From contig JARUPY010000190.1 of NCBI GenBank assembly GCA_029817715.1, forward strand, positions 5,208,001 through 5,272,000: a stretch of 64,000 bases of DNA. The letters run 5' to 3'. A program made the translations under genes and the position numbers. Below are positions 23,518 through 36,509 of the stretch, in pieces. Each line of letters starts with the position of its first letter. Position 1 is the first letter of the stretch. This DNA comes from Melastoma dodecandrum (Eukaryota; Streptophyta; Magnoliopsida; Myrtales; Melastomataceae). The notes under the pieces were generated by a model, which saw only the letters and a list, made by a program, of their open reading frames with translations, was not told the DNA's origin and did no database searches.

Positions 23518-26021
23518 CTAGTTCTTCTTGAAATCGGCAATCCTAGACTCAGCATTACGAGCTGTCTGAAGGTCTTGTAAATACACTAGCCATTCAGTCC
23601 AGAATTGCCCCCTGAAGTCATCGCAAGCAGCTTGCATTTGTATAATAGCGGTTGGGGAACTCTCGATCTCCTTGATGCAGCTTTGAAGGGCCTTGAACTG
23701 GTCTTCAGAGGAGGTCTCAAGACGAAGGAGATCTCCAACATGGTCTACATTCGCCATCAGGCGGTCATAGTCGCTCGAGCAGCTTGGAGCGCCTTCCCCA
23801 GGTGTCTCACTTGATGGCTGGCTAGGAGGTCGGATGGCCGGCAATGCAGATGGTGGACCTGCAGCATCAGAAGGGTTAGCGCCTGTCGTACTTACCACCT
23901 CTGGAGTGGCAGTCTCTGTCGTAGCGGCAATGGCCTCCGGCTCCTCAGCTGTTGAGACCTCAGTGCTTGGGGAAGGAACATTCTACAAATTGGATGAAAA
24001 GTAATCATCAGTAGTGAAACTGGATAAGCAAAGTCTACACAGACCTGGCATGCATACCTCGGAAGGAGGAGGCAGGTTAGCTTCATCAGAAGCTTCCTTA
24101 GGGTCAGGTACCCCAGAGAGACTTGGACCCTGAGGAGAAAATAAGGTGTTTAGGCTTCGAAAACAAAATGACATAGACATAAGAATGCATACCACTTCTT
24201 GAGAGGACTCTGCCGCCTCAGAAATCAGAAGAGGCAGACTTGGCGTCATAATCATCCTCCTGAAAACAGTGTCCAGAGGTTTATTGGGAGAAAATTCATA
24301 ATACTTAAAGGTAAAAAACGCCACATACCTCGGAGAAGGGGTCCCTGAAGACTCCGGAGCCTTGATAGAAATAGGACCGGGTCCTGGATGGCAGGACGGC
24401 GGTGCTTGAAGGAGACAGAAATCGGTACGTCCTCTGAGTCGGAAGACTCAGGGGAAGGAGCCTTGCGCTTGCTGACCGCTCCCCGCTCAACCTTCTTGCC
24501 CGTAGAGGCAAGAGTTTGCCGGCGAGTCAAATGTCTAGCCGGAGGAGGAGGGCCACTCTTTGGTGAAGAATCCCCTGAGTCTACATCCAAAACTGCAACA
24601 AATATCCGATAGGAATTTTCAGTTCAAAGGGCAAGAGAGACAAGTACAGTCTATACCATGAGGCCTCTATCCTATCTTTAACATCATCTCAGGGGAGAGA
24701 TAGAGGTCCGGCTCCTTGGAGGTTTGAGGGAATGACATTTTCTTCGCCCACTAAACAGGAAAAATTTCTGTGGCAAAATTTGGGGTAGACTCGAGAGGAA
24801 ACTCCATATGTTGGAGCTCGTCTTCTTAGCTAGAAGATTCATCAGGCCTGAAGGGAATCCTTAGAAAAAACGCTGGTGACCCGCGTTTTGATCTAGACGT
24901 TGGAGGTGTCGGAGAAGGGGCCGAAGAGCTCTGAACAAAGCCAACCTGCCTTGCACAGAGTTGGGGGTTGTAGACTTCGAAGCAAACCCCCTCCCGACAC
25001 GCAGACCAGGTCTCTGCTGGTCAAAACCGCATCCCAATATAAGCCTTGGGTGAGCCTCTGCCAGCAATTCAAAATCAGGTGGCCGGCAGGGAAGTGGACC
25101 CAATTGCGGCCCTCACCCCGACCGGTATCTACAATATGACGTATATGCCCCGTCACAGAGGCATATAACCACTTATCCTTGGACTAGCAGCAGGACTCCA
25201 GCATGTGCGTTCCATAGCCCCTGACCGGAGTGGCGCCAGAGGCATCTGATACCCTGTGAGTCCTGACATTCATAAACAGGACCACATATGCACAAGCCAC
25301 ATGGAGCCGCCAGCCGGGTACCTTGGGAAGGGGCTGGTGCACGTCGTCGCCTTGTGCAGCCCCTGATAGACTAACCCCAACAGAAATGGGGCCCAGGCGA
25401 TCTTGCTGGAGGCTCAGCTCAAAAAATTAGCGATCCCGTAGACCAGCTTCGGCACTAGCTTGCCGGTGAAGCAAAAAACATATTTGCTCAGCCAGACGCT
25501 GAAGAACTCGACCTCCTCAGCCTTTCCCCAAACAGCAGTAGACTGGCCTTCGATCATCTAAAGGTGCCTCCTCGTTGTACTCAAAATCTGAAGCATCTCG
25601 GTGGGGTTGTGGTCGTCGTCTACGGGGTAGAGGCGAACAGGGGTACCAGCCGTATAACTCCCCGTCAAGAAATAAATGTCCTCCAGGGTAATGGTCATGG
25701 GACCCTCGGGGAAATAAAAGCAGTTCACCGAGTCGTTCCAGAAGGGAAGTAGACCGGCACATACCCGAGGGTCACAGCGCTGTTTTGGACGAACCTGTTC
25801 TGTAAAATTCCGCGTGATAAAACGGGAATGATCTGTACGAGTATACTTGCGAGGGGTGAGGCTGATCCCATCTGTTGAGCTATGCAAAGCTCAGTCGAAT
25901 GCGGTTGTCTATTAACAGTGCAAAACTGGTTCTGTAAGGTCCGGACGAGGTTCGTCCCATGTGGATGTAAACGGTAAGACGTTATTGTTGGCTGACATGA
26001 ACGTATAAGCTGGTTGCACAA
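23518..26021 (-). pseudogene. Plant mobile domain (PMD) gene carried antisense by the Tat element
   Basis: Read on the minus strand, the N-terminal part (about 26021-25517) carries a PMD-like block, LPFWNDSVNCFYFP followed by GPMTITLEDIYFLTG. Next come a low-complexity basic part (24590-24340, SKRKAPSPESSDSED) and a C-terminal part ending at 23518 with a probable coiled coil (FKALQSCIKEIESS). Clean GT-AG introns are visible: donor after CTCCGAG near 24329 with acceptor TTTTCAG near 24260, a second donor (GTATGC) near 24192, and a third after TCCGAG near 24058. PMD proteins are known both as plant silencing factors and as transposon passengers. Frames do not join cleanly, so it is probably inactive. 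Exact exon ends are uncertain. Confidence 0.6.
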
Positions 26022-26333
26022 TCTACAGTATGAAGAGGGTGGTGATCAGGGGCTGTGCGACGGAGGCTAACTGTCCCAAAATAAAACGTACGGCGATCTC
26101 GGGGAATGGACCAGCTACATTGACTCCGATTGACGGTGGTTGGGTTCGAAGGCATCCTCTGGTATCATTAGCTGACAAGAAGTAAATGAGCCGCCGTCAA
26201 TCAGCCTGGACTTGTAACAGCCCAGACCACTGCCACAGGATATTATCCGCTTTGGGCCTCGCCCGCACTTTGTTCTTCACTACCGAACACATCAGCTCGA
26301 AAACGCGTCCTTTGAGGAGAGGTCTCCACAGCC

Positions 26334-26341
26334 TTTATAAG
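26334..26341 (-). promoter_or_regulatory. Candidate TATA box downstream of Tekay PBS
   Basis: Minus-strand TTATAAAG lies between the Tekay PBS and the PMD gene start, within a repeat-like segment. The matching place in the right arm has TATAAAAA at 36621-36628. It could drive the PMD gene on the minus strand. Inference only. Confidence 0.3.
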
Positions 26342-26435
26342 CCCTGCTTCGTTCTCCTCTCAAACCGATGTGGGATATCACAATCCACCCCCCTTGGGAG
26401 GTCAGTGTCTTCGCTGGCACACCGATCCGATCCCT

Positions 26436-26448
26436 GGCTCTGATACCA
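26436..26448 (-). other. Primer-binding site, initiator tRNA-Met type
   Basis: The minus strand reads TGGTATCAGAGCC, the usual PBS of plant LTR elements primed by initiator tRNA-Met. It lies two bases beyond the LTR end at 26451. Confidence 0.8.
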
Positions 26449-26450
26449 AT

Positions 26451-28967
26451 TGAAACGACCTACAAAAAAATTTTCCAATTTACTCAGGTAGTTCAGCCAT
26501 AGCTAACCGGTCAAACAGCCGAAGCAACCAACTTAAGCAGCTACCGTGGCATCTCCTTTTGTCTCATTCCGTAGTTCTGCGCCACGTGTCCTTTGTCCAA
26601 TTTTTATCTCTGCATCACTAAAAAAAATAATTCTCCATTTGGGGTCAGCGATAAATCGCCGAGTACGCCCCACCTTATGCACATACGAAAGCATGAGACC
26701 ACTAACCAATTCCTAACGTGCAATATTTGAAAGCTCTTTATGGTGGTAGTATGAATCAACACTAGACGGAATAAAACAATTCACAGCAGCTCGATATGAA
26801 TACTAACATTCATCATCAGAAGCAGAATAAACATAAATCTATAAGCGACTCCCATGAATCAAACGTCCTCCTCTTATATCAACCCTTCCCGATGTGCCAA
26901 GACCACCGTAGTGCATCTTCACCCACTCCTCCGGGAGCACCCGGGTAACGGCAGCAGGCACGACCGCGCGTGGTCGTCGCCTCCCCGTACTCCTCCGACA
27001 CACAGTCGGGTAACACCATCAACAGAGGTAGCTTTCTTTTCCAATTCAAGGCAATCTAAACCAGTAAGTTGTAGATTGGTAGAAGATTGAAGTACAACTC
27101 TTCCTAGTTCACGTGTACAGAAGTCAGGACATGAGTATAGCGCAACCATGTAACAAACAGCCCACTATCAAGTACAACGTGGCTGATCCCAATCGGACGA
27201 CGATCGGCTTTCATACGACACAAGGGATACCGACAACTTCCGAACCCCAACCACCATTAACCGAGGTTAAACATGGTTGGTCCAATCCAAAGGGCCGAAT
27301 TCTCCTCTAATCGATTCAGCCAACGCCATCGTCAACGATCCCCAGCCACCGTCTCCTTATTTTCGAATAAACGTGAGCCATCCTCATTCCCAGTCTGTAC
27401 AGAACTCCCACCAGCTTATCGATTAGAGAGTGTAGATAGAAAATAAGTACGGCCACATTATGGTCCGTCCGCCTATAAGCCACACACCATTACCACCACC
27501 TTGAAGCCTGATCGACCAGAGTTACAAAGAACACTTCGGCAGGCTCAGATCAAACCAGCCCCGCACAAAAAGGCAAATTGCTGGCCACGCATAATCTCAT
27601 AACAGAATGAGTAAATAGCATTGGCAATTACAATTTTCGGACCATAACATGTAGCCACCGAAGCTCATCATTCCCAAATCAACTCGCAGAAGGAATTTTA
27701 ATCAAGAAGAAATCAGTTCTCAGGCTGCAAGGATATACGGCCAGCAACAGAGCATCTGACCGGTTCCTAACCTCAAACGCATCTCGCCGCAATCCCCTCC
27801 CTAACGACTCTACTACGCTCGCCAGCACGTGCCCGAATCGCGGAGCACAACCGAGCGACAACAGAGCAGGGGGAGGAAGGCAGTGTAGAGGACGGCGGCT
27901 TTGCCAAAGGCGGAACCAAACTCGTCGCCCCGCATGGGGCACCATCAAGCCCCTTCTTCCTCGTCAGATTCCGATTTTCTAACGGCTGACACCCAAAGGT
28001 TCACAATCACATTCTGTACCCACAAGCTCCGTCGAAGCGAAGCCACCCGAGCCAGCGCAATTCCGGTTGGCAACTGGCACACCGTCGACAGCACCTAAAC
28101 GCACCCAACCTACCCCACCTCCCCATCGCCTCTACCCGCACGAATCACGCAGCCACCAAGCAGAAACAAGACATAAACGAGGGGTGAGACGTACTTGTTC
28201 GTGGTTTCCTTCCTCACACGGCACCCTCAACCTAGCTCCGAGCTTCTCCCTCGGCGGTGCGGCGTTCCGTCCGTAGCGGAGCGTTGTCGTCGCTTCTTGG
28301 TTCCGAAGTTTACAAGGGCAGGGGAAGAAAGTGTGAGACCAGTTCAGAGAACTCCCCCCCGGTCTCTATTCCTTTTTAATTCTAATTTGGATAACACATA
28401 TGTGGTCTTGAGAAGAATGAAATCCGTAACCAATCTCGACACCTACCTCTCGTTGGATAGAATTTTTAGGTAGTGGTCAGACAGGAATTTCCCTTATTCT
28501 ATTTGTTTATCTGTTTTCAGATTTCCCTACCCCAAACGATAACATTTGGGTGGTAGGGAAATGGTTTTTTTCCCAATTTCCAATCGGTTCTCATCCTTTG
28601 TCGAATAATGTCATCACTAGTATATTCGATACTTCCTTGCTCGTTATTGGATTTATTAATCCCGTAGTTTCGTTCACGTAATATGATTACTAACTAACTT
28701 TTCTCGGTCAAAATCCGTGACGTTAAACGAATCTTATCGCTACTCAAATTCGTTTCTGTTTATGTCCAGACGTCCCCTTTCCCGCGTGACGTAATCACAC
28801 GAAATCGAATTTAAAGTTTCGATAATATTCGATATTAACGTTCACTGACAACGAAAATATTAAACTCTCGCGCCACGTCGGATTTTGACTCGGTCAACTG
28901 TTCTATTTGGGTCAACTCACTAGCCAAAGTCGTACATTCTTATTTTCGGAAAATCAGGGTCGTTACA
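26451..28967 (-). mobile_element. Tekay-type LTR, left arm (2517 bp)
   Basis: On the minus strand it starts TGTAACGACCCTGATTTTCC at 28967 and ends GGTCGTTTCA at 26451. A polypurine tract (AAAATAAGGGGAATAG) lies just outside its start, and a PBS just outside its end. It is about the same length as its inverted partner at 33988-36509 and aligns with it along the whole length with visible scattered differences. Confidence 0.85.
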
Positions 28968-29090
28968 ATCTATTCCCCTTATTTTAAATTTCGTCCTCGA
29001 AATTTCGTAGTACATAGTAATCACTCAAATAGGTACGGGTACATCTCTCTCATCTTAGATTCAGTTTCCCAAGTAAGCTCCTCAATATGA

Positions 29091-31541
29091 CTATGTATCC
29101 GTCATACCTGCACCATCGGAACCACTCGATGATGGAGTCTCCATCCTGTCTACTATCTCAATGGGCTCCGTGGTAATTTGCAAGTTCGGAGCCACCTCTA
29201 TCTGCTCGTCGTGCAGTACATGTCGAGGATCTGAAACGTACTTTCTAAGCATAGACACGTGGAAGACGTTGTGGATGTCCGCTAGCCTGGGTGGTAAGGC
29301 AAGTCTATAGGCCACAATCCCGATCCTCTCCAGGATCTCATAAAGCCCTATGTACCTCGGGCTCAATTTTCCTTTGAGCCCAAATCGGAGGTTCAACTTT
29401 GCAGGAGATACTTTCATAAAGACATAATCTCCTATCTCGAACTTGAGGGGCTTGCGCCGCCGATCTGCATAACTCTTTTGTCTGCTCTGTGCGGCGCGGA
29501 GGCGATCCTGAATAAGTCTGATCATCTCTGTAGTCTCGCGGACCATCTCTGGTCCTAATTCTGCCTGTTCTCCACCCTCGTTCCAACATAGAGGAGTTCT
29601 GCACGGACGACCATATAGAGCTTCAAAGGGAGCCATCTGAATGCTCTGTTGGTAGCTGTTATTATACGAAAACTCCACTAAGGGTACCTGATCTACCCAA
29701 GAGCCCTCTAAATATAAGGCACAAGCTCTTAGCATATCTTCAAGTATCTGAATGATACGCTCGGTCTGACCATATGTCTGAGAGTGGAAGGCAGTACTCA
29801 TGTTTAACCTCGTGCTTAATGACCGCTGTATGGCGCTCCAAAACCAAGAAGTGAATCTCGCATCCCTGTCGGAGACTATTACACTGGGCACACCGTGAAG
29901 GCGAATGACCTCCTCTACGTACAGCTTGGCCAACTTGACAACCGAGTAAGTCACACTGTTAGGAATGAAGTGGGCAAATTTAGTCAATCTATCCACTATC
30001 ACCCAAACTGAATCATAACCCTGCACCGTCCTGGGCAGATTTGTCACGAAATCCATCGCAATCTCATCCCATTTCCACTGGGGAATCGGAAAATGCTGAA
30101 ACTCTCCACCCGGTCTCCGATGTTCAATCTTGACCCTCTGACAGGTCAAGCAGCGGCTCATATACTGAGCCACGTCTCTTTTCATTCCTGGCCACCAATA
30201 CTGTTTCCGCAGGTTCTGGTACATCTTGGTTACTCCGGGGTGGATACTATAAGCGCTCAGATGCGCATCATCCATGATCAGGTTACCTCGATCCTCCTGA
30301 GCAGGTATACAGATACGTCATTGGTACCGCAGCAGGTCATCATCAGATACACTGAATTCAGTATCTGTCTGATACTGCAACTTGGATTGCTCGTTTATTA
30401 GGTACGGATCCTGAAGTTGAGCCTCACGAATCAAATCCATCAGCTCCGACCCAATAATCATGGTAGCTAATAGTGGCCCACTGCCACTGAATCCCACTCT
30501 TATGCCGATCTCATTAACCTGTTTCCGTAGTCGCCATTCCTCTACCTCGATGCTGGCCAAAGAGGCAGTCTTTCTGCTCAAGGCATCGGCAACTACATTG
30601 GCTCTACCTGGATGACAGGAGATCGTGCAGTCATATCCTTAATTAATTCCATCGACCGCAGTTGCCTCATATTTAACTCATCATGGGAGAACAAATATTT
30701 CAGGCTCTTGTGCTCGGTGAATATCTCAAAGGTCTCGCCGTAAAGATAATGACACCATAATTACAGGGGGAATACTACTGCAGCTAACTCCAGATCATGG
30801 GTAGGATAGTTCTGCTCATGAACCTTTAATTGTCTGGAGGCATAAGCCACTACCATGCCGTGCTGCATCAGCACAGCCCCCAATCCGAAGTATGAAGCGT
30901 CGCAGTAGACCGCAAATCCTCCGCTGCTACTAGGTAGTACCAACACTGGTGCGGAAGTTAACCTATTCTTTAATTCAATGAAACTCCTCACACAATCATG
31001 GGTCCACTCAAACGCGGCATCCTTTTTCAGTAGCTGAGTCAGAGGCCTTGCAATCCGGGAGAATCCCTCAATAAAGTGCCTGTAATACCCAGCTAAGCCG
31101 AGGAAGCTCCGCATCTCAGTCACGGTAGTAGGACTAGGCCAGTTCAGAACAGCTTCCACTTTGGCTGGGTCCACTGCAATACCCTCTGCGGATACCACAT
31201 GACCCAAGAAGTTCACGCTGCTCATCCAGAATTCACATTTGTTTAATTTAGCATATAGTTGATTCTCCCGTAACACCTCTAGTGTTAGTCTCAGGTGCTC
31301 CACATACTCCTCCATGCTTTTAGAATAAACCAAGATATCATCAATAAACACTGCTACGAACTGGTCCAAGTACGGCCTGAAAATGCGATTCATTAGCTCC
31401 ATGAAGGCAGCGGGTGCATTAGTCAAGCCGAAGGACATCACTAAGAACTCGTAGTGCCCATAGCGTGTTCGAAAGGTTATTTTTCATAACGTCCGAATCA
31501 CGAACTCTGAGATGATGATATTCGGATCGCAAGTTAATCTT
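29091..31541 (-). pseudogene. Tekay-type pol (RT, RNase H, integrase), left arm
   Basis: On the minus strand, RT runs from about 31541 to 30761, with [13 protein letters not shown] and catalytic FIDDILVYS. RNase H follows (to about 30320), then integrase at 30275-29091 with zinc-binding residues (H in IHPGV, CLTCQRVK) and the DDE residues in MDFVTNL, VSDRDARFTS and GQTERII. Lesions include an extra A before RTRYGHYEF, an AAA-to-TAA stop after VVFPL near 30761, and a frame change at the chromodomain end. The upstream part (gag, protease, RT start) is absent; homology stops abruptly at the junction with the right arm near 31544. Confidence 0.85.
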
Positions 31542-31544
31542 AGA

Positions 31545-33934
31545 GCACCTGCTGCCTTCATGGAGCTAATGAATCGCATTTTCAGGCCGTACTTGGACCA
31601 GTTCGTAGCAGTGTTTATTGATGATATCTTGGTTTATTCTAAAAGCATGGAGGAGCATGCGGAGCACCTGAGACTAACACTAGAGGTGTTACGAGAGAAT
31701 CAACTATATGCTAAATTAAGCAAATGTGAATTCTGGATGAGCAGCGTGAGCTTCTTGGGTCATGTGGTATCCGCAGAGGGTATTGCAGTGGACCCAGCCA
31801 AAGTGGAAGCTGTTCTAAACTGGCCTAGACCTATTACCGTGACTGAGATGCGGAGCTTCCTCGGCTTAGCTGGGTATTACAGGCGCTTTATTGAGGGATT
31901 CTCCCGGATTGCAAGGCCTCTGACTCCGCTACTGAAAAAGGATGCCGCGTTTGAGTGGACCCATGATTGTGAGAGGAGTTTCCTTGAATTAAAGAATAAG
32001 TTAACTTTCGCACCACTGTTGGTACTACCTAGTGGCAGCGGAGGATTTGCGGTCTACTACGACGCTTCATACTTCGGATTGGGGGCTGCGCTGATGCAGC
32101 AGGCAGGGTAGTGGCCTATGCCTCCAGACAATTAAAGGTTCATGAGCAGAACTATCCTACTCATGATCTGGAGTTAGCTGCAGTAGTATTCCCCCTGAAA
32201 TTATGGAGTCATTATCTGTACGGGGAGACCTTTGAGATATTCACCGACTACAAGAGCCTGAAATATTTGTTCTCCCAGGATGAGTTAAATATGAGGCAAC
32301 GGCGGTGGATGGAATTAATTAAGGACTATGACTGCACGATCTCCTATCATCCAGGTAGAGCCAATGTAGTTACCGATGCCTTGAGCAGAAAGACTGCCTC
32401 TTTGGCCAGCATCGAGGTAGAAGAATGGCGACTATGGGAACACGTTAATGAGATCGGCATAAGAGTGGGATTCAGTGGCAGTGGGCCACTATTAGATACC
32501 ATGATTATTGGGTCGGAGCTGATGGAGTTGATTCGCGAGGCTCAACTTTAGGATCCGTACCTGACGAGCAATCCAGGTTGCAGGATCAGGCAGATACTGA
32601 ATTTAGTGTATCTGATGATGACCCGTTGCGGTACCAAGGACATATCTGTATACCTGCTCAGGAGGATCTATGTAACCTGATTATGGATGAGGCGCATCTG
32701 AGCGCTTATAGTATCCACCCCGGAGTCACCAAGATATACCAGAACCTACGGAAACAGTATTGGTGGCCACGAATGAAAGGAGACGTGGCTCAGTATGTTA
32801 GCCGCGGCTTGACCTGTCAGAGGGTCAAGATTGAACATCGGAGACCGGGTGGAGAACTTCAGCCTTTGCCGATTCCCCAGTGGAAATGGGATGAGATTGC
32901 GATGGATTTCGTGACAAACTTGCCCAAGACGGTGCAGGGTTATGATTCAGTTTGGGTGATAATGGATAGATTGACTAAATCTGCCCACTTCATTCCTATC
33001 AGTGTGACTTACTCGATTGCCAAGTTGGCCAAGCTGTACGTGAAGGAGGTCATTCGCTTTCACGGTGTGCCTAGTGTAATAGTCTCCGACAGGGATGCGA
33101 GATTTACTTCTCGGTTTTGGAGCGCCATACAGCGGTCATCAGGCACGAGGTTAATCATGAGTACTACCTTCCACCCTCAGACAGATGGTCAGACCGAGCG
33201 TATCATTTAGATACTTGAGGATATGTTGAGAGCCTGTGCCTTAGATTTAGAGGGCTCTTGGGTAGATCAGCTACCCTTAGTGGAGTTTTCGTACAACAAC
33301 AGCTACCAACAGAGCATTCAGATGGCTCCATTTGAAGCTCTATATGGTCGTCCGTGCAAAACTCCTTTATGTTGAAACGAGAGTGGAGAACAGGCAGAGT
33401 TAGGAACAGAGATGGTCCGCGAGACTACAGAGATGATCAAACTTATTCAGGATCGTCTCTGCACCGCATAGAGCAGACAAAAGAGTTATGCAGATAGGCG
33501 GCGCAGGCCCCTCGAGTTTGAGATATGAGATTATGTCTTTCTGAAAGTATCGCCTACAAAGTTGAACCTCCGATTTGGGCTCAAAGGAAAATTGAGCCCG
33601 AGGTACATAGGGCCTTATGAGATCTTGGAGAGGATCGGGAATGTGGCCTACAGACTAGCCTTACCACCCAGGCTAGCGGACATCCACAACGTCTTCCACG
33701 TGTCTATGCTTAGGAAGTACGTTCCAGATCCTCGACATGTAGTGCACAACGAGCAGATAGAGTTGGTTCCGAACTTGCAAGTTACCACGGAGCCCGTTGA
33801 GATAGTTGGTGAAACAGCTCCGTCATCGAGTGGTTCCGATAGTGCGGGTATGACGGATACATGATTATATTGAGGAGCTTACTTGGGAAACTGAATCTAA
33901 GATGACAGAAATGTACCCGTACCTATTTGAGTGA
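31545..33934 (+). pseudogene. Tekay-type pol (RT, RNase H, integrase), right arm
   Basis: The sequence is homologous to the left-arm pol but in the opposite direction. It begins at [10 protein letters not shown], with FIDDILVYS, and loses one base near 32107 (stop after MQQAG). RNase H runs 32111-32551, and integrase 32578-33210 until a TAG after QTERII. More stops lie at about 33376 and 33526, and the C-terminus is open 33562-33864. The chromodomain tail is visible only in another frame (IEELTWETES to YLFE, stop at 33932). Protein identity to the left copy is about 90% by eye. Confidence 0.85.
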
Positions 33935-33987
33935 TTACTATGTACTACGAAATTTCGAGGACGAAAATTAAAATAAGGGGGGTAGAT

Positions 33988-36509
33988 TGTAATGACCCTG
34001 ATTTTTCGAAAATAAGAATGTACGACTTTGGCTTGTGTGTTGACCCAAATAGAACATTTGACCGAGTCAAAATCCGACGTGGCGCGAGAGTTTAATATTT
34101 TCGTTGTCAGTGGACGTTCATATTGAATATTATCGAAACTTTAAATTCGATTTCGTGTGATTACGTCACGCGGGAAAGGGGACGCCTGAACCCAAACGGA
34201 ATCGAATTTGAGTAGCGATAATTCGTTTAACGTTGCGGATTTTGACATAGAAAAGTTAGTTAGTAATCATATTACGTGAACGAAACTACAGGATTAATAA
34301 CGAGCAAGGAAGTATCGAACATACTAGTGATGATATTATTCGACGAAGGATGAGAACCGATAGGAAATTGGGAAAAAAACCATTTCCCTACCACCCAAAT
34401 GTTATCGTTTAGGGTAGGAAAATCCGAAAACGGATAAACAAATAGAATAAGGGAAATTCCTGTCTGACCACTACCTAAAAATTCTATCCAACGAGAGGTA
34501 GGTTTTGAGATTGGTTACGGATTTCGTTCTTCTCAAGACCACATATGTTGTATCCAAATTAGAATTAAAAGGGAATAGAGTCCGGGAAGGGGGAGTTCTC
34601 TGAACTGGTCTCACACTTTCTTCCCCCGCCCTTGTAATCTCCGGAACCAAGAAGCGATGACAACGCCCCGCTACGACGGAACGCCGCGCCGCCGAGGGAG
34701 GAGCTCGGAGCTAGGTTGAGGGCGCCGCGTGAGGAAGGAAACCTCGAGCAAATACGTCTCACCCCCTCCCCTCGTCTATGTCTTGTTTCTGCTTGGTGGC
34801 TGCGTGATTCGTGCGGGTAGAGGCGATGGGGAGGCGGGGTAGGTTGGGTGCGTCTAGGTGTTGTCGGCGGTGCACCGGTTGCCAACCGGAATTGCGCTGG
34901 CTCGGGTGGCTTCGCTCCGGCGGAGCTTGTGGGTACAGAATGTGACCATAAACCTTTGGGTGTTGGCCGTTAGAAAACCGGAATCTGACGAGGAAGAAGG
35001 GGCTTGATGGTGCCCCGTGCGGGGCGACGAGCTTGGTTCCGCCTTTGGCAGAGCCGCCGTCCTCTTGGTTCCCCCTGCTCTGTTGTCGCTTGGTTGTGCT
35101 CCGCGATTCGAGGCACGTGCTGGCGAGCGTAGTAGAGTCATTAGGGAGGGGATTGGGGCGAGATGCGTTGATGTTAGGAACCGGTCAGATGCTCTGTTGC
35201 TGGCCGTGTATCCTTGCAGCCTGAGAACCGGTTTCTTCTTAATTAAAATTCCTTATGCGAGCTGATTTGGGAATGAGCTTTGGTGGCTAGACGTATGGTC
35301 CGAAAATTGTAATTGCCGATGCTATTTACTCATTCTGTTATGAGATTATGCGTGGCCAGCAATTTGCCTTTTTGTGTGGGGCTGGTTTGATCTGAGCCTG
35401 CCAAAGTGTTCCTTGTAACTCTGGTCGATCAGGCTTCAAAGTGGTGGTAATGGTGTGTGGCTGATAGGCGGACGGACCAGAATGTGGTTGTACTTGTTTT
35501 CTATCTACACTCTCTAATTGATAAGCTGGTGGGAGTTCTGTATAGACAAGGAATGAGGATGGCTCCCGTTTATTCGGAAATAAGGAGGCGGAGGCTGGGG
35601 ATCGTTGACGATGGCGTTAGCTGAATCGATTAGAGGAGAATTCGGCCTTTTGGATTGGACCAACCATGTTTAACCTCGGTTAATGGTGGTTGAGGTTCGG
35701 AGGTTGTCGGTATCCCTTGCGTCGTTTGAAAGCCGATCGTCTTCCGATTGGGATCAGCCACGCTGTACTTGATAGTGGGCTGTTTGTTACATGGGTGCGC
35801 TATCCTCATGTCCTGACTGTTGTACACGTGAACTAGGAAGAGTTGTACTTCAATCTTCTGCCGAACTACAACTTGCTGGTCTAGATTGCCTTAAATTGGA
35901 AAAGAAAACTACATCTGTTAATGGTGTTACCCGACTGTGTGTCGGAGGAGTACGGAGAGGCGATGACCATGCGCGGTCGTGCCTGCTGCCATTACCCGGG
36001 CGTTCCCGGAGGAGTGGGTGAGGACGCAATATGGTGGTCCTGGCACCTCGGGAAGGGTTGATATGAGGGGAAGACGTTTGATTCATGGGAGTCGCTTATA
36101 GATTTCTATTTATTCTTCTTCTGATGATGAATGTGGTAGTATTCATATCGAGTTGCTGTGAATTGTTTTATTTCGTCTAGTGTTGATTCATACTACCTAC
36201 TGTGCAATTCGTATGTTGTATAAGGAGCTTTCAAAGATTGCACGTTGGGAATTGGTTAGTGGTCTCATGCTTTCGTATGTGCATAGGGTGGGGCATACTC
36301 AGCTATTTATCGCTGACCCCAAATAGAAAATTATTTTTTTAGTGATGCAGAGATAAAAATTGGACAAAGGACACGTGGCGCAGAACTACGGAATGAGACA
36401 AAAGGAGATGCCACGATAGCTGTATAAGTTGGTTGCTTCCGCTATTTAACCAGTTAGCTATGACTGAACTACTTGAGTAAATTGGAAAAAATTTTTGTTG
36501 GTCGTTTTA
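33988..36509 (+). mobile_element. Tekay-type LTR, right arm (2522 bp)
   Basis: Starts TGTAATGACCCTGATTTTTC after the polypurine tract AAATAAGGGGGG, and ends near GGTCGTTTTA. A decayed PBS (TAATATCAGAGCC) follows at 36512-36524. It mirrors the left-arm LTR. Confidence 0.85.

Larger units (their letters stand above)
10690..26115 (+). mobile_element. Tat-lineage Ty3/gypsy retrotransposon with antisense PMD gene, decayed and nested
   Basis: Order on +: repeat-rich leader (10.7-11.5 kb), gag, a 4.1-kb foreign insert, protease, RT-RNase H, second RNase H, integrase. Then, convergent on -, there is a plant-mobile-domain gene. The DNG-type protease, the RT block around YIDDIVV, a second RNase H after the first, and an extra 3' antisense gene fit the Tat lineage. 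Every coding part has stops or frame changes. No matching LTR pair was found, so both boundaries are approximate. The hexamer GTCTAC/GTAGAC is strongly over-represented through both the gag-pol half and the PMD half, but absent from the internal insert. This supports one element. Confidence 0.7.

Noticed and set aside
26213..26450. Possible retrozyme (hammerhead ribozyme) unit around the Tekay PBS
   Set aside because: The segment has a PBS and resembles a widespread plant repeat, but no canonical CTGATGA...GAAA hammerhead core could be found.
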